Assembly (NCBI RefSeq): GCF_020510445.1
Contig: NZ_JAHBAG010000001.1
Location: 3,448,501 to 3,512,500 of the forward strand
Reading direction: 5' to 3'
DNA length: 64,000 nt
Source: Hydrogenophaga taeniospiralis
Lineage (GTDB): Bacteria > Pseudomonadota > Gammaproteobacteria > Burkholderiales > Burkholderiaceae_C
The notes beneath the pieces were generated by a model. It did no database searches. It was not told where the DNA came from and saw nothing but the letters and a program-made list of their open reading frames with translations. Below are positions 11,865 to 22,252 of the stretch, one piece after another. A program made the translations under genes and the position numbers. Within the stretch, counting starts at the first letter, position 1; every line of letters starts with the position of its first letter.

Positions 11865-13022
11865 TCACTGGGGGCGCCAGGCGTACACGCCACCCTTGCG
11901 CGTCTGCACCACCATGACCTGCCCGGCCAGCACGGGAGCGGCGATCACGGGAGATCCGTCGGTGGACAAACGGGTCATTTCACTGCCGTCCTCGCGCGAG
12001 AGCAGGTGCACCAGGCCTGTGCTGTCGCCCACGGCAAGCACGCGGCCGACCGACAGGGGGGCCGTCAGGTCACGGTATTTCAGGCGGCTGGACTCCCAGG
12101 CTTGCTCGCCGGACGCCCGCTGCCAAGCCAGCAACCGGCCGTCCGCTTCGCTGCCGAAGACCAGTTTGTCATCGCCATGAACCCCGGTCTTGCCTTGGGC
12201 GGGTTTGGACCAGACCACGCCACCGCGGCTGGTATCCACGCAGCCCACGGCCGAGCCGTAGGCACGTGTGCAGACGCTGCTGCCCAGGCGGCTGACCGGC
12301 CCCACCAGATCCACCAGACGTTCCACCTCGTTGGTCCCGCGCGCAGTGGTCACCGGGGCTTCCCAGCGGATGGCGCCATTGAGGGGATTCAGCCCCGTGA
12401 GCCGGCCGGACAAACCGACCACCAGGGTGTCATCCACCGCGAGCAACACGCCCGACTGGCGCAACACCAGCGGCTCTCCTGGGCGCGCCTGGTTCCACAA
12501 GCGGGCACCGGTTTGCGCGTCGAACGCCGTCACGGCGCGGTCGGCGGTCAGGACGAACACGCGTGCACCGGCCACGAGAGGCGCCGTGAAGGAGCGCGCA
12601 GGCAGGCGCACGCGCCAGCTGACACGGCCTTCGGCGATGGCCACCAATTCGTTGTCCTGCGTGATCACGGCGGCCGTCTGACCATCGGAGCCCACGCCGG
12701 CAGAAACCGGCGTGCCCAGGTTCAGGCGCCAGAGGTCCTGCCCCGTGTTTGCATCCAGCGCCACCACCGTGCCTTCCCCACCGGTCAGGAACACGCGCGC
12801 ACCGACCACCATGGGGGTCACCATCGAGCTGGTCGGGCCGACCTGCGCTGTCCATGCCAGCTTCGCTGCCAGAAGCGCGGCCACCGGTGGCAACTCAGCC
12901 GGTTTGGGCTTCTCCGGGCTGGACGAGCAGGCGGACAGCCCCAGGGCGGACGCGATCGCCAGGACGATCAACGCCCGGGCGCCATGACCTGTGGGCAGAT
13001 TCAAGAGGGGACGACGTTTCAA
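11865..13022 (-). CDS. bamB: Outer membrane assembly lipoprotein BamB
   Basis: A 385-residue lipoprotein. A signal peptide with lipobox ALGLSAC ends near Cys32 (mature start CSSSPEKPKP), then come about eight PQQ-like beta-propeller blades with repeated W/G-rich motifs (GQDLWRLNLG, GARLWNQ, GAIRWEAP, GEQAWESS). BamB is the non-essential scaffold of the BAM complex that folds outer-membrane proteins; bamD lies elsewhere in the window (23325). Its ATG overlaps the stop of the upstream TPR gene by 4 bases, so the two are translationally coupled. Confidence 0.95.
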   Translation of the reverse strand: MKRRPLLNLPTGHGARALIVLAIASALGLSACSSSPEKPKPAELPPVAALLAAKLAWTAQVGPTSSMVTPMVVGARVFLTGGEGTVVALDANTGQDLWRLNLGTPVSAGVGSDGQTAAVITQDNELVAIAEGRVSWRVRLPARSFTAPLVAGARVFVLTADRAVTAFDAQTGARLWNQARPGEPLVLRQSGVLLAVDDTLVVGLSGRLTGLNPLNGAIRWEAPVTTARGTNEVERLVDLVGPVSRLGSSVCTRAYGSAVGCVDTSRGGVVWSKPAQGKTGVHGDDKLVFGSEADGRLLAWQRASGEQAWESSRLKYRDLTAPLSVGRVLAVGDSTGLVHLLSREDGSEMTRLSTDGSPVIAAPVLAGQVMVVQTRKGGVYAWRPQ

Positions 13023-13693
13023 GGGGAGGCCTCCGTGGCGGGGGACAGTGTGGACACATCCACACCCAGTGAAGCGAGCTTGACTTCAACCAGCTTGCGG
13101 TATTCAAAACGCCCACCCAAAGCGCGCCAGGCGTTCTGGTACTGGGTTTTGGCGTCGTCGGTCTTGCCCTGGGCCAGGTAGACATCGCCCCGGCGATCGG
13201 CCGCCAATGGCTCGAAGGCCTTGGGGAACGGTGCTTCCAGGGTCTTGAGCGCCTGGTCATGGGCCTTGGCCTCCAGGTCCAGCGCGGCCAGACGCAACCG
13301 CGCCACGGCCTGGTACGACCCGTCCGACGATTTTTCGACCACCCAGGACAGGGCGGCGCGCGCGCCATCGGCCTTGCCCGCTTCAAAAAGCGTCTTGCCG
13401 GCAAGCAACGCACCCTGCGCCGCGAAGGTGGTGCCCGCGAAGCGGTCTTTCATTTCGGTCAGAGCGCGCTCGATCCGGTCCGCGTCGCGCGCGACGGCGG
13501 CCCGTTCGATCTCGTCGTACAGCGCCGCGGCCTTGGTGGCCTGGCTGCGTTGCCAGTAGTTCCAGCCGTTCCATGCGGCCATGGAACCGAAGACAACAAT
13601 CAACACCCAGGTGATGAGGTTGCCGTACTGAGCCCAGAAATGTTTGATCTGATCGAGCTGTTCCTGCTCTTCAAGGTCGAGGTGTTTGGCCAT
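13019..13693 (-). CDS. YfgM-like membrane-anchored TPR protein
   Basis: A 224-residue protein with a cytoplasmic N-terminus (MAKHLDLEEQEQLDQIKHFW), one membrane segment (about 26-44) and a periplasmic TPR-like domain. This matches YfgM, the ancillary SecYEG/PpiD chaperone-network protein, which precedes bamB in many proteobacteria. The 4-base overlap with bamB and the position after hisS reproduce the hisS-yfgM-bamB-der order. The C-terminus (SLGVDVSTLSPATEASP) is low complexity. Confidence 0.9.
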   Translation of the reverse strand: MAKHLDLEEQEQLDQIKHFWAQYGNLITWVLIVVFGSMAAWNGWNYWQRSQATKAAALYDEIERAAVARDADRIERALTEMKDRFAGTTFAAQGALLAGKTLFEAGKADGARAALSWVVEKSSDGSYQAVARLRLAALDLEAKAHDQALKTLEAPFPKAFEPLAADRRGDVYLAQGKTDDAKTQYQNAWRALGGRFEYRKLVEVKLASLGVDVSTLSPATEASP

Positions 13694-13754
13694 GTGGGAT
13701 ATGCAAATGCGGTTCGGACGATTGTAGGCGGCGCGCCTGGATGGATGGAGGTGC

Positions 13755-15068
13755 TCAAAGGCTGCGCAGTATGGCGCACCATGCCAAGGGGTCGGCCAGG
13801 GGCTGCAGCGACTGCGCCGTCACCGCTGCCGATGGGTTTCCGTCGGTGCCGGGCGCGCGCAGAGGCTTGAGCGACACCATGCCCTGCGCCAGTTCATCGG
13901 CCCCAAAGATCAGGGCAAACCGCGCGCCGCTGGCGTCGGCCTTCTTGAACTGCGACTTCATGCTGCCCATGCCTTCGGCTCCCCCGGCGTGCATGAGCAC
14001 GCTCACGCCCTGCTGGCGCAGCACGCGCAGCAATGCCATGGCTTGCGGCAGAGCGGCCGCATCGGGCACCACCGCGTAGGCGTCGGGCGCCGGTTGTTCG
14101 GACAAGCGGCCCTGCTCTTTCAACAACTCCAGGATGCGCTCCATGCCCAGCGCCCAGCCCACGGCCGGTGCTGCCTTGCCACCGATCTGCTCGAACAGGC
14201 CGTCGTAGCGGCCGCCGGCGCAGACCGTGCCTTGCGATCCCAGTTGCGTGGTCACGAACTCAAACACGCTGAGGTTGTAGTAGTCCATGCCACGCACCAG
14301 GCGCGGGTTGATGCGGTACGCGATCCCTTGCGCGTCCAGCAGAGCGCGCAGGCGGTTGAAGTGGTCCAGCGACTCGGCCCCCAGATGGTCCATGAGACGT
14401 GGCGCCGCGTTGACCACGTCCTGCATGGCGGGGTTCTTGGTGTCCAGGATGCGCAGCGGGTTGCTGTGCAGCCGGCGCTTCGCGTCCTCATCGAGCCGAT
14501 CGGCGTGCGCCTCCAGGTGGGCAATGAGCGCCTGGCGGTGGGCCAGACGCTCGGCTGGCTGGCCCAGGCTGTTGATTTCCAGTTCGATGCCGGACAGACC
14601 CAGCTCGGCCCAGAGGTCACAAGCCAGCACGATCAGTTCGGCGTCCACGTCCGGGCCGGCAAAACCCAGCGCCTCGGCGCCGAATTGGTGGAACTGGCGG
14701 TAACGCCCGCGCTGCGGCCGCTCGTGGCGGAACATCGGGCCCATGTAATACAGGCGCTTGCCACCGTCGTACAGCATCGAGTGCTCCAGAGCGGCACGCA
14801 CCACGCCCGCGGTGTTCTCGGGGCGCAGGGTGAGCTGTTCGCCATTGAGCCGGTCTTCGAAGGAGTACATCTCCTTTTCGACGATGTCGGTCACCTCGCC
14901 CAGGCCGCGCACGAACAGCGCGGTCGGTTCCACGATAGGGGTGCGCACGTTGCGATAGCCGTAGCGCTGCATGAGCGAGCGCAAGCGGTCTTCGAGCCAC
15001 TCCCAGTGCGCGGACACGGGCGGGGCGATGTCGTTCATGCCTTTGACGGCGCTCAGTTTTTCAGCCAT
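13755..15068 (-). CDS. hisS: Histidyl-tRNA synthetase
   Basis: A 437-residue class II synthetase charging tRNA-His. It shows motif 2 ([19 protein letters not shown]), the ENTAGVVRA segment, the histidine-binding region [15 protein letters not shown], motif 3 ([12 protein letters not shown]) and a C-terminal anticodon-binding domain, which is what separates it from the HisZ paralogue at 4961-6133. It starts at ATG 15068 ([10 protein letters not shown]) 80 bases after ispG. The next gene, yfgM-like, starts 61 bases beyond its stop. Confidence 0.97.
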   Translation of the reverse strand: MAEKLSAVKGMNDIAPPVSAHWEWLEDRLRSLMQRYGYRNVRTPIVEPTALFVRGLGEVTDIVEKEMYSFEDRLNGEQLTLRPENTAGVVRAALEHSMLYDGGKRLYYMGPMFRHERPQRGRYRQFHQFGAEALGFAGPDVDAELIVLACDLWAELGLSGIELEINSLGQPAERLAHRQALIAHLEAHADRLDEDAKRRLHSNPLRILDTKNPAMQDVVNAAPRLMDHLGAESLDHFNRLRALLDAQGIAYRINPRLVRGMDYYNLSVFEFVTTQLGSQGTVCAGGRYDGLFEQIGGKAAPAVGWALGMERILELLKEQGRLSEQPAPDAYAVVPDAAALPQAMALLRVLRQQGVSVLMHAGGAEGMGSMKSQFKKADASGARFALIFGADELAQGMVSLKPLRAPGTDGNPSAAVTAQSLQPLADPLAWCAILRSL

Positions 15069-15094
15069 GGGTGATGCTCAGAGGGAGAGATGAA

Positions 15095-15118
15095 CCGGCG
15101 GAACGCGGCATCCGCCGG
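15095..15118. repeat. Intercistronic hairpin, ispG-hisS
   Basis: CCGGCGGA and TCCGCCGG form a perfect 8-base stem around an 8-base loop in the 80-base gap between ispG and hisS. No T-run follows in the direction of transcription, so I read it as a processing or stability hairpin rather than a terminator. Confidence 0.5.
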
Positions 15119-15148
15119 CCCGCCGTGTACAAGCCGCGCAGCGGCCAA

Positions 15149-16462
15149 TCAGGAACCGGATCCGTACCGCTTCTCGATGTAGTTTTCGACAATCTGCTGG
15201 AACTCGCGCGCGATGCCCTCGCCGCGCAGCGTCAATGCTTTTTCCCCGTCGATGTAAACCGGGGCGGACGGCGCTTCGCCGGTCCCCGGCAGACTGATGC
15301 CGATGTCGGCGTGTTTGCTCTCGCCCGGTCCGTTGACGATGCAGCCCATCACGGCAACCTTGAGGTTTTCCACCCCGGTGTAGCGGGCGCGCCAAAGCGG
15401 CATGGAGCCGCGCAGGAAGTCGTCGATTTGTTTGGCCAGCTCCTGGAACGTGGTGCTGGTCGTGCGACCGCAGCCCGGGCAGGCGGTCACGCTGGGCACG
15501 AAAGCGCGCATGCCAAGCGCCTGCAGTATCTCGGACGCGATCACCACCTCCTGCGTGCGCGATTCGCCCGGCTGGGGCGTGAGGGAAACGCGGATGGTGT
15601 CGCCAATGCCCTGCTGCAGCAGCACCGATAGCGCCGCCGCGGAAGCCACGGCACCCTTGGTGCCCATGCCCGCTTCGGTCAGCCCCAGGTGCAGCGCATG
15701 GTCGCAACGCTGGGCCAGCGCCTGGTACACCGCGATCAGGTCCTGCACGCTGCTCACCTTGCAGGACAACAGGATGTTGTTGCCATTCAGGCCAATGTCC
15801 TGCGCCCGGTGCGCCGAGTCGAGCGCGGACGTGATCAGGGCTTCGTACATCACCTGGCGGGTGTCCCAAGGCTGGGCACGCCGGGCGTTTTGGTCCATCA
15901 GCCGGGCCAGCAGGTCCTGGTCGAGGCTGCCCCAGTTCACGCCAATGCGGATGGCCTTGTCGTGGCGCGCCGCGATCTCAACCATCTGGGCGAACTGCCG
16001 GTCGCCCTTCTCGCCACGCCCCACGTTGCCCGGATTGATGCGGTATTTGGACAAGGCCTCGGCACACGCCGGGTGATCGCTGAGCAGGCGGTGACCGTTG
16101 TAGTGGAAGTCGCCGATCAGGGGTACGTTCACCCCCATGCGGTCCAGCTGCTCGCGAATGTGCGGCACGGCCTTGGCGGCTTCGTCGTTGTTGACCGTGA
16201 TGCGCACCAGTTCGGAGCCGGCCAGCGCCAGTTCCTTGACCTGGATCGCGGTGCCGATGGCGTCCGCGGTATCGGTGTTCGTCATGGACTGCACCCGCAC
16301 CGGCGCATCGCCCCCCACGGTCACGCGATGCGTGCCCCAAGCGACCACGGCCTGCCGGGTCTGGCGCGCGCGCGCCGCGGTCAGCGCGATGGGCGGGGAT
16401 TCGGTATCGGGTGTCCGGCTGCTCGTGGCCGGGCGGACGGCGGTGTCGGTGGTCATGCTCAT
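15149..16462 (-). CDS. ispG: 4-hydroxy-3-methylbut-2-enyl-diphosphate synthase IspG
   Basis: A 437-residue iron-sulphur enzyme of the MEP pathway, converting MEcPP to HMBPP. The [4Fe-4S] ligands are visible as CPGCGR and GCIVNGPGE; the substrate region MTNTDTAD is near the N-terminus. It is longer than the about 370-residue enteric form because of a 40-residue N-terminal extension and internal insertions, which is usual in betaproteobacteria. Its ATG overlaps the stop of the RodZ-like gene by 4 bases. It is the enzyme of an operon that also holds rlmN, pilW and hisS. Confidence 0.96.
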   Translation of the reverse strand: MSMTTDTAVRPATSSRTPDTESPPIALTAARARQTRQAVVAWGTHRVTVGGDAPVRVQSMTNTDTADAIGTAIQVKELALAGSELVRITVNNDEAAKAVPHIREQLDRMGVNVPLIGDFHYNGHRLLSDHPACAEALSKYRINPGNVGRGEKGDRQFAQMVEIAARHDKAIRIGVNWGSLDQDLLARLMDQNARRAQPWDTRQVMYEALITSALDSAHRAQDIGLNGNNILLSCKVSSVQDLIAVYQALAQRCDHALHLGLTEAGMGTKGAVASAAALSVLLQQGIGDTIRVSLTPQPGESRTQEVVIASEILQALGMRAFVPSVTACPGCGRTTSTTFQELAKQIDDFLRGSMPLWRARYTGVENLKVAVMGCIVNGPGESKHADIGISLPGTGEAPSAPVYIDGEKALTLRGEGIAREFQQIVENYIEKRYGSGS

Positions 16463-17424
16463 TTCACCTCGAAGCGGGCCACGCTGTTGCGCGCATAGGG
16501 TGTCACATCGAACGGGCGCCCGCGCACCGTGACCTGGGCTGCGTCAGCACGCCCCAGCACCACCGAATACGGCGGGGCTGCGGAGAAATCCATCACGTCA
16601 CCGGCCTTGAGCATGCGTTGCACCACGACTTTGCCCGAACCGTTGACCACCTGCAGCCAGGAATCCCCCGTGGCGGCAATGCTCAGCAGGCTGCCGGGTG
16701 CGGGTGCTGTGGATGGGGTGGCCGGCGCCGACGAACCGACCACCGGTTCCGGGTCGGTGGCTGCACTGGAGGGCTCGGTAGCAGGAACTTGCGGCAAAGA
16801 CGCGCCAGCGGGAGGCGGAACCTCGGGCGCCCCAGAAGGCGCCCGCGGCGTGTCGACAGCAGCAGGTGCGACGACATTGCCATCGGTCACGGGCTCCCCG
16901 GTGGCGGCGGCACCCGCCGATTCTCCGCCCGTGGTCGGCGCCTCGATACCGGGGCCACCCGATGTCAACAGCCTGGTATCGAGCTCTGGCAGGAACGCCA
17001 GCACCAGCGTCGCGAGCAGCAGCACCAACGCGGCCAGCACCGCCGGACGCAACAGCCAGCGCAGGGGACCACCCACCTGGGCATCGTTGGGTGTCTTGAA
17101 GGGGGCGTTGATCGCGGGGCTCGGCGTGCCCAGTTGGGGCGCGTGTCCGAGCGGAATCTGCGACAGGACAATCGCAGGATCGATCTTGAGATGGCGGCTG
17201 GCGCTTGAAGCCAACGCCCGGGCAAACGTCATGTCGGGCAGTTCGTCGTAGCGCCCGGCTTCCAGTGCCTCGAGTTTTTTGACGGGCACCTTCAACGCCG
17301 CGGCCAGCGCAGCGATGTGCAAGCCCGCGGCCTCGCGGGCCTGCCGAAGAAAGACCGGCGAGCTCACCGCCGGCTCCTCCATCTGCGCCACGCCATCGGC
17401 GCCATGGGACCACTGCTCACTCAT
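16459..17424 (-). CDS. RodZ-like HTH/DUF4115 membrane protein
   Basis: A 321-residue protein. A Cro/C1-type helix-turn-helix (about 25-95, [20 protein letters not shown]) is followed by a membrane segment (about 145-165), a long Pro/Ala/Ser/Thr-rich periplasmic linker and a C-terminal DUF4115 beta domain ([16 protein letters not shown]). This is the RodZ architecture, which links MreB to the cell wall machinery and sets rod shape. The start at ATG 17424 ([11 protein letters not shown]) has a GAGGATC site and overlaps the end of pilW by 8 bases. Compared with E. coli RodZ the linker is long and the cytoplasmic part short. Confidence 0.88.
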   Translation of the reverse strand: MSEQWSHGADGVAQMEEPAVSSPVFLRQAREAAGLHIAALAAALKVPVKKLEALEAGRYDELPDMTFARALASSASRHLKIDPAIVLSQIPLGHAPQLGTPSPAINAPFKTPNDAQVGGPLRWLLRPAVLAALVLLLATLVLAFLPELDTRLLTSGGPGIEAPTTGGESAGAAATGEPVTDGNVVAPAAVDTPRAPSGAPEVPPPAGASLPQVPATEPSSAATDPEPVVGSSAPATPSTAPAPGSLLSIAATGDSWLQVVNGSGKVVVQRMLKAGDVMDFSAAPPYSVVLGRADAAQVTVRGRPFDVTPYARNSVARFEVK

Positions 17425-18277
17425 CGAAAGATCCTCGCTGGTAAGCCGCCCACTCGCGAGACTGCGGATAACGGCGTGAGAGCTGCTGGGCCAGCTGCTT
17501 GACCGCATCGTCGTTGCGCAAGTGGCGCTCCAGCTTGATACCCAACCAGAGCGTTTCGGCGTTGGCCAGCTCGGAGTTGTTCACCCGCCGGACGATGAAC
17601 TGGGCCCGGGTATGTTCGCCCCGGCGAAACAGCAGCGATGCCAGGTTGTAGCCCACGTAGGGGTTGCCCGGATCGAGCTCGTAGGAACGGGCAAAACTGC
17701 CTTCGGCTTCCGGGAGGCGCCCCATGCGGAGTTCACACGTGCCCTTGAGCATCAAAGTCTTGGCCTGGCCGCTGTAGATCGGACTGGCCAGTGCTTGCGT
17801 GAACGACTGGATCGCTTCGGTATGACGGCCCTGATTGCAGGCAAACCAGCCGAAGTTGTGCAGGGCATCCGGGTCCTTCGGGTTGATCTGCAAGGCCCGC
17901 TTGAAGCTGTCTTCGGCTTGGCGCGCGTCGTTGAGCCGCATATAGACCAGGCCACGCAGCACATAGGCGGGACCATAGGTCGGGTCGGCCGCCAGCGATT
18001 GTTTGATTTCGTCAAGAGCGACCGAGGTCTGCCCTTGCTCAAAATAGTTGGAGGCCAGCTCCAGACGGATGCGCGCGCGCTTGCGGGTTTCAGGCTCGTC
18101 CGACTCGGTGATGGGCTCGGCCGTGGTGGACGTGGCCGATGCGGGCGGGGTGGCACACCCCTGCAACACCGCCATGGCCAACAGCATCGGCACAAGCAGG
18201 GCCACCCAGGCGTTGCGCCGGGTCCATCCTTTCGCAAAACCATGCCCGTCGGAACCGAATCGAAGTACTGGTGTCAT
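17417..18277 (-). CDS. pilW: Type IV pilus biogenesis TPR lipoprotein PilW/PilF
   Basis: A 286-residue lipoprotein. The signal peptide ends with lipobox AVLQGC at about 38-43, followed by about six TPR repeats (for example [17 protein letters not shown] and [16 protein letters not shown]). PilF/PilW is the pilotin that helps the PilQ secretin assemble in the outer membrane. The position between rlmN and the rodZ-like gene is the standard one for this family. ATG 18277 overlaps the rlmN stop by 4 bases (ATGA). Alternative names across species are pilF and pilW. Confidence 0.9.
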   Translation of the reverse strand: MTPVLRFGSDGHGFAKGWTRRNAWVALLVPMLLAMAVLQGCATPPASATSTTAEPITESDEPETRKRARIRLELASNYFEQGQTSVALDEIKQSLAADPTYGPAYVLRGLVYMRLNDARQAEDSFKRALQINPKDPDALHNFGWFACNQGRHTEAIQSFTQALASPIYSGQAKTLMLKGTCELRMGRLPEAEGSFARSYELDPGNPYVGYNLASLLFRRGEHTRAQFIVRRVNNSELANAETLWLGIKLERHLRNDDAVKQLAQQLSRRYPQSREWAAYQRGSFDE

Positions 18278-19425
18278 GCCTGTTTTTCCTTGGCTGTGTG
18301 CACAAACCGGATGGGTTGCTCGGTCTGCTGCCGACGCTGCGACAGACGGCTTGCCGCATTGGTGCGGTCCAGCACATCTCCCGCAAGCTGGCCGCAGGCG
18401 GCATCGATGTCGTCGCCACGCGTCTTGCGCACCGTGGTAACGATCCCGCCATCGTTGAGGATCTTGCCGAAATGCAGCACCACCGAGCGGGGTGAACACT
18501 TCAGACCCGAATCGGGGAACGGATTGAACGGGATCAGGTTGATTTTGCACGGAACCCCTCGGCCCCCATGGCCCTTGAGCAAGGCCAGCAACTGCCGGGC
18601 GTGCTCAGGCTGGTCGTTCACCCCATCGAGCATGCAGTACTCGAAGGTGATGAAGTCGCGAGGTGCTGTCGGCAGATAGCGCAGGCAGGCGTCGAGCAGT
18701 TCGGCAATCGGGTACTTGCGGTTGAGTGGCACCAATGCATCGCGCAGGGCATCGTTGGGCGCGTGCAGCGACACGGCCAGGGCCACCGGACAGTCCTGGG
18801 CCAGGCGGTCGATCATGGGCACCACACCCGATGTGGACACCGTCACGCGGCGGCGTGAGAGGCCATAGCCGTGGTCGTCCAACATCACACGCAGCGCCGG
18901 GACGAGCGCACCGTAGTTCTGCAGCGGCTCACCCATGCCCATCATCACCACGTTGGTGATCACGCGCTCTGTCTTGCCCAGGTGCTGGCGCAAAAACCGC
19001 TCGGCATGCCAGAGCTGGGCCAGGATTTCACCCGTGGTGAGGTTGCGCGAAAAACCCTGGTGACCGGTGGAGCAGAAACGGCAGCCGACGGCGCAGCCGG
19101 CCTGGGAAGAAATGCACAGGGTGCCTCGATCGTCTTCGGGAATGAACACGGTTTCCACCGCGTTGCCATCTCCCACGTCGAACAGCCATTTGATGGTGCC
19201 GTCGGCCGAGTCCTGGCGCGAGAGCACCGGCAGGCCCGTGATGGCGCAGACCGAAGGCAGCTTCTCGCGCAGGCTGCGCGCGAGGTCGGTCATCTCATCG
19301 AAGCCCGACGCCCCTTTTTGATGAATCCAGCGAAACAGCTGAACGGCGCGAAAACGCTTTTCGCCCAGCTGTTCGCAAAAGGCGGCCAAGCCTTCCAGAT
19401 CGAAGTCGAGCAGGTTGGCCGTCAT
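18274..19425 (-). CDS. rlmN: 23S rRNA (A2503)/tRNA (A37) C2-methyltransferase RlmN
   Basis: This 383-residue radical SAM enzyme methylates C2 of A2503 in 23S rRNA and A37 in some tRNAs. The [4Fe-4S]/SAM motif is CAVGCRFC with Cys111, 115 and 118, and the [10 protein letters not shown] segment is characteristic. The conserved C-terminal Cys lies in the [18 protein letters not shown] region. The start is ATG 19425 ([13 protein letters not shown]), 7 bases after ndk. It leads a run of overlapping genes through ispG. Confidence 0.96.
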   Translation of the reverse strand: MTANLLDFDLEGLAAFCEQLGEKRFRAVQLFRWIHQKGASGFDEMTDLARSLREKLPSVCAITGLPVLSRQDSADGTIKWLFDVGDGNAVETVFIPEDDRGTLCISSQAGCAVGCRFCSTGHQGFSRNLTTGEILAQLWHAERFLRQHLGKTERVITNVVMMGMGEPLQNYGALVPALRVMLDDHGYGLSRRRVTVSTSGVVPMIDRLAQDCPVALAVSLHAPNDALRDALVPLNRKYPIAELLDACLRYLPTAPRDFITFEYCMLDGVNDQPEHARQLLALLKGHGGRGVPCKINLIPFNPFPDSGLKCSPRSVVLHFGKILNDGGIVTTVRKTRGDDIDAACGQLAGDVLDRTNAASRLSQRRQQTEQPIRFVHTAKEKQA

Positions 19426-19432
19426 GACATGA

Positions 19433-19858
19433 TCAACGCGAATAGACGTTCATGCCGGCGAAGAAAAACGCCACTTCGGCGGCGGCCGTTTCGGGCGCGT
19501 CGGAGCCGTGCACGGCGTTGGCGTCGATGCTGTCAGCGAAGTCGGCGCGAATGGTGCCGGCGGCGGCTTTCTTCGGATCGGTCGCGCCCATCAGGTCGCG
19601 GTTCTTGGCGATGGCGCCTTCGCCTTCGAGGGCCTGGATCATCACAGGGCCGGAGATCATGAAATCGACCAGATCCTTGAAGAAAGGACGCTCTTTATGC
19701 ACAGCGTAAAAAGCTTCGGCTTCACCACGCGAGAGGTGGGCCATGCGGGCGGCCACGACCTTCAGGCCGGCGGCTTCAAAACGGGCGTAGATCTGGCCGA
19801 TGACGTTCTTGGCGACGGCGTCGGGTTTGATGATCGAGAGGGTGCGTTCGATGGCCAT
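19433..19858 (-). CDS. ndk: Nucleoside diphosphate kinase
   Basis: A 141-residue kinase that balances NTP/dNTP pools by passing phosphate through a histidine. The active His117 sits in NAVHGSD, the invariant KPDAV is near the N-terminus and the length equals the family norm. It is the first gene of the long leftward operon. Upstream, the strand reads TAGAAT (19919-19924), a good sigma70 -10 hexamer, but no convincing -35 is at the right distance. Confidence 0.97.
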   Translation of the reverse strand: MAIERTLSIIKPDAVAKNVIGQIYARFEAAGLKVVAARMAHLSRGEAEAFYAVHKERPFFKDLVDFMISGPVMIQALEGEGAIAKNRDLMGATDPKKAAAGTIRADFADSIDANAVHGSDAPETAAAEVAFFFAGMNVYSR

Positions 19859-19918
19859 ATATATCCTTGGGTTTTGTTGGGTAATTCGTGATATTTGCGA
19901 TGTCCCGCAAAGCTTTTG

Positions 19919-19924
19919 ATTCTA
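19919..19924 (-). promoter_or_regulatory. Possible -10 hexamer upstream of ndk
   Basis: On the minus strand the hexamer reads TAGAAT (5 of 6 to consensus), 61 bases before the ndk ATG. No good -35 lies 16-18 bases further upstream, so this is a weak call supported mainly by its position ahead of a long operon. Confidence 0.3.
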
Positions 19925-19993
19925 CAACGGGCGTCCGGTTTCCAGCCCCTGCGCGACCGGGCCGCAACAGAATCGGGCCGACGAGACACAGGC

Positions 19994-21349
19994 TCAGCGA
20001 CCGCCCTGGCGACCGCCGCCGCGGCGGCGTCCAGCACCGCCGGCCGGACCGCCCCGGCCGCCGTCCTGCTCGCGCTGGCGCTGCAAGGCGTCTTGACCGA
20101 TGTAGCCAAACGAGGTCTTCATGGGATCGGGCTGGGACGGCTTGCCACCCTGCCCTTTGGGCCCACCCTTGCCACCGCGGGCATTCGGACCAGTTCCTGG
20201 CGCGCCGGTGCCGTCCGGTGCCCAGAGGCTGCGCCCCCGGCGTGCACCCGGCGGCGGCGCGTCACCGCGGCTGCCGGCCGGGTTGCCATAGGTCTTGCCA
20301 CCCTTGTTGCCGGCCTTGCCCCGGTTGGCGGGGTGGCGGCCCACAGGGCGGACTGCGCGATCGCCCTCACCGGCAGCGGCGTGCATGCCCGCCGCGGCGG
20401 TGAGCCGGTCGATGTCGCGCTGGTCGAGCTCGATCCACACGCCGCGCTTGAGACCGCGCGGCAGCATCATGGCGCCGTAGCGGATGCGGATCAAGCGGCT
20501 GACCGCATGGCCCACCGCCTCGAACATGCGGCGCACCTCGCGGTTGCGGCCTTCACCAATCGTGACCCGGTACCAGCAATTGGCGCCCTCGCCACCACCG
20601 TCTTCGATGCTGGCGAACTGCGCCACGCCGTCGTCGAGCCGCACACCGTCGAGCAGGCGCTGCTTTTCGTCGTTGGACAAGGCCCCGAGCACGCGCACCG
20701 CGTATTCTCGCTGCAGGCCAAACCGCGGGTGCATCAGGCGGTTCGCCAGCTCTCCCGAGTCCGTCAGCAACAACAGGCCTTCGGTGTTGATGTCGAGCCG
20801 GCCGACCGACTGCCATTTGCCCTGGTACAGGCGTGGCAAACGGCGGAACACCGTGGGGCGGTTCTGCGGGTCGTCGTGCGACACCACTTCACCCGCGGGC
20901 TTGTGATACGCCAGCACGCGCGGCGGCGGCGGCGTCATGCGCACACGCACCGGCTTGCCGTTGACCTTGATCACGTCGCCGTACTGGATGCGCTGGCCTA
21001 TGTGGGCAGGCTCGCCATTGACCGAAATGCGCCCTTCCAGGATCAATTGCTCCATCTCCAGCCGCGAACCCATGCCCGCCTGCGCCAACACCTTGTGCAG
21101 CTTGGGCGATTCGGCCTCGGGCGCGAGCACGCGCTTGGTGGGCAATGGCAGGTCTTTTTCCTGCTCGGCGTCAAAAGCACCGCTGACCACGTCGTCAAAA
21201 CGCAGCGCTTCGGGTTCGGCGGATCGCCGCGCCGGGGCTGCAGACACGGACGGGCTGGCTGCGGGTACGGGCTGCTGCACCGCGTCGTCCGTGGAAGGAC
21301 CCTCGGGTACCAACTCAGGCGGGTTGTGTGGGGGTGGCACCGGTGTCAT
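19994..21349 (-). CDS. rluB: 23S rRNA pseudouridine 2605 synthase RluB
   Basis: A 451-residue enzyme. An S4 RNA-binding domain ([21 protein letters not shown]) follows a 65-residue acidic/Pro-rich leader, then comes the RsuA-type synthase core with catalytic Asp in [13 protein letters not shown]. The last roughly 130 residues are Gly/Arg/Lys/Pro-rich with many GG and RG repeats. The core makes pseudouridine 2605 in the 50S peptidyl-transferase region. ATG 21349 overlaps the end of scpB by 35 bases. The long tail is about half again the size of E. coli RluB and probably binds RNA. Confidence 0.92.
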   Translation of the reverse strand: MTPVPPPHNPPELVPEGPSTDDAVQQPVPAASPSVSAAPARRSAEPEALRFDDVVSGAFDAEQEKDLPLPTKRVLAPEAESPKLHKVLAQAGMGSRLEMEQLILEGRISVNGEPAHIGQRIQYGDVIKVNGKPVRVRMTPPPPRVLAYHKPAGEVVSHDDPQNRPTVFRRLPRLYQGKWQSVGRLDINTEGLLLLTDSGELANRLMHPRFGLQREYAVRVLGALSNDEKQRLLDGVRLDDGVAQFASIEDGGGEGANCWYRVTIGEGRNREVRRMFEAVGHAVSRLIRIRYGAMMLPRGLKRGVWIELDQRDIDRLTAAAGMHAAAGEGDRAVRPVGRHPANRGKAGNKGGKTYGNPAGSRGDAPPPGARRGRSLWAPDGTGAPGTGPNARGGKGGPKGQGGKPSQPDPMKTSFGYIGQDALQRQREQDGGRGGPAGGAGRRRGGGRQGGR

Positions 21350-22040
21350 GGTTGTCCTGTGGGAAGGCTTCCAGCGGCAATTCGCTGGTGGGGCCGGGGG
21401 CGGGAGCGGAGCGCTTGGCGTCGGCCGCGGGAACGGTCTCTGCCGTGGTTTCGGTGTCTTCGTCCGGGGGTTGCAGACTGACCGAAAGGGATTCGAAATC
21501 GAGCCGGTCCAGCGCCGACTCCTGCACATCGCTGCCTTCGAGCGGCGGCAACTGGTCGAGCGACGATATCCCCAGATCGTCAAGGAACTGGCGCGTGGTG
21601 GCGAAGAGCGCCGGTCGGCCCACGGTCTCGCGGTGACCGATCACCTCCACCCATCCGCGGTCTTCCAGTTGTTTGAGAATCAACGAATTGATGGTCACAC
21701 CCCGGATGTCTTCCATGTCACCGCGCGTCACGGGCTGGCGGTAGGCGATGATGGCCAGCGTTTCCAACGTCGCACGCGTGTACCTGGGCGGTTTTTCTGG
21801 ATGCAGACGGTCCAGATAAGGACGAAGTTCCGGCCGGCTCTGGAAACGCCAGCCGCTGGCCACTTGGACCAGCTCCACGCCACGCCCGGTCCAGTCCAGC
21901 TGCAGGTCGGCCAGCAGGGTCTTGAGCGCGTCGGGGGAGACTTCCATGTCGAAGAGAACGCTCAACTCCCGCACGGTCAGCGGTTGGGGCGCGCAAATCA
22001 AAGCCGTCTCAAGGACGCGCTTGGCATCCGTGGTGTTCAT
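21315..22040 (-). CDS. scpB: Chromosome segregation/condensation protein ScpB
   Basis: A 241-residue protein with the two winged-helix domains of ScpB ([27 protein letters not shown], later [15 protein letters not shown] and [18 protein letters not shown]). It bridges SMC and ScpA in the bacterial condensin. The C-terminal 60 residues are acidic and low complexity, beyond the conserved core. scpA is not in the window. It overlaps rluB by 35 bases, the common scpB-rluB pairing. A small possible ORF ends in ATGA overlap with its start. Confidence 0.93.
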   Translation of the reverse strand: MNTTDAKRVLETALICAPQPLTVRELSVLFDMEVSPDALKTLLADLQLDWTGRGVELVQVASGWRFQSRPELRPYLDRLHPEKPPRYTRATLETLAIIAYRQPVTRGDMEDIRGVTINSLILKQLEDRGWVEVIGHRETVGRPALFATTRQFLDDLGISSLDQLPPLEGSDVQESALDRLDFESLSVSLQPPDEDTETTAETVPAADAKRSAPAPGPTSELPLEAFPQDNHDTGATPTQPA

Positions 22041-22195
22041 TGTCGTGTCTGTCTGTAACCGGCATCCAGCCCGGGCGGGATGTCCATGAGAACAAGGTCG
22101 GCATGGCCTGCAAACGCTCCATCGTGGATGGAGCCAAGCGGCCTCAGCATCGGGATTTCAGGCACCTCGTCCCGCATGGGGACCATCAGGGCCAT
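22037..22195 (-). CDS. Possible 52-residue ORF between rluD and scpB
   Basis: In the 212-base gap an ATG frame ([16 protein letters not shown]...) runs 52 codons and stops with a TGA that overlaps the scpB ATG by 4 bases. The frame is the same as that of the rluD stop and is open from there, so it could also be read as a post-stop extension. I recognise no domain and no good ribosome binding site. It is kept because of the coupling-style overlap; it may be chance. Confidence 0.3.
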   Translation of the reverse strand: MALMVPMRDEVPEIPMLRPLGSIHDGAFAGHADLVLMDIPPGLDAGYRQTRQ

Positions 22196-22252
22196 CGGAA
22201 GCTGTGGCAGAAACCGGGCCCGCTTCGGGCCACTGCGCAGACTGGCGTGGCA

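Noticed and set aside
19919..19990. tRNA-like stretch upstream of ndk
   Set aside because: It cannot be folded into a cloverleaf with acceptor and anticodon stems; only fragments resemble a T-loop.
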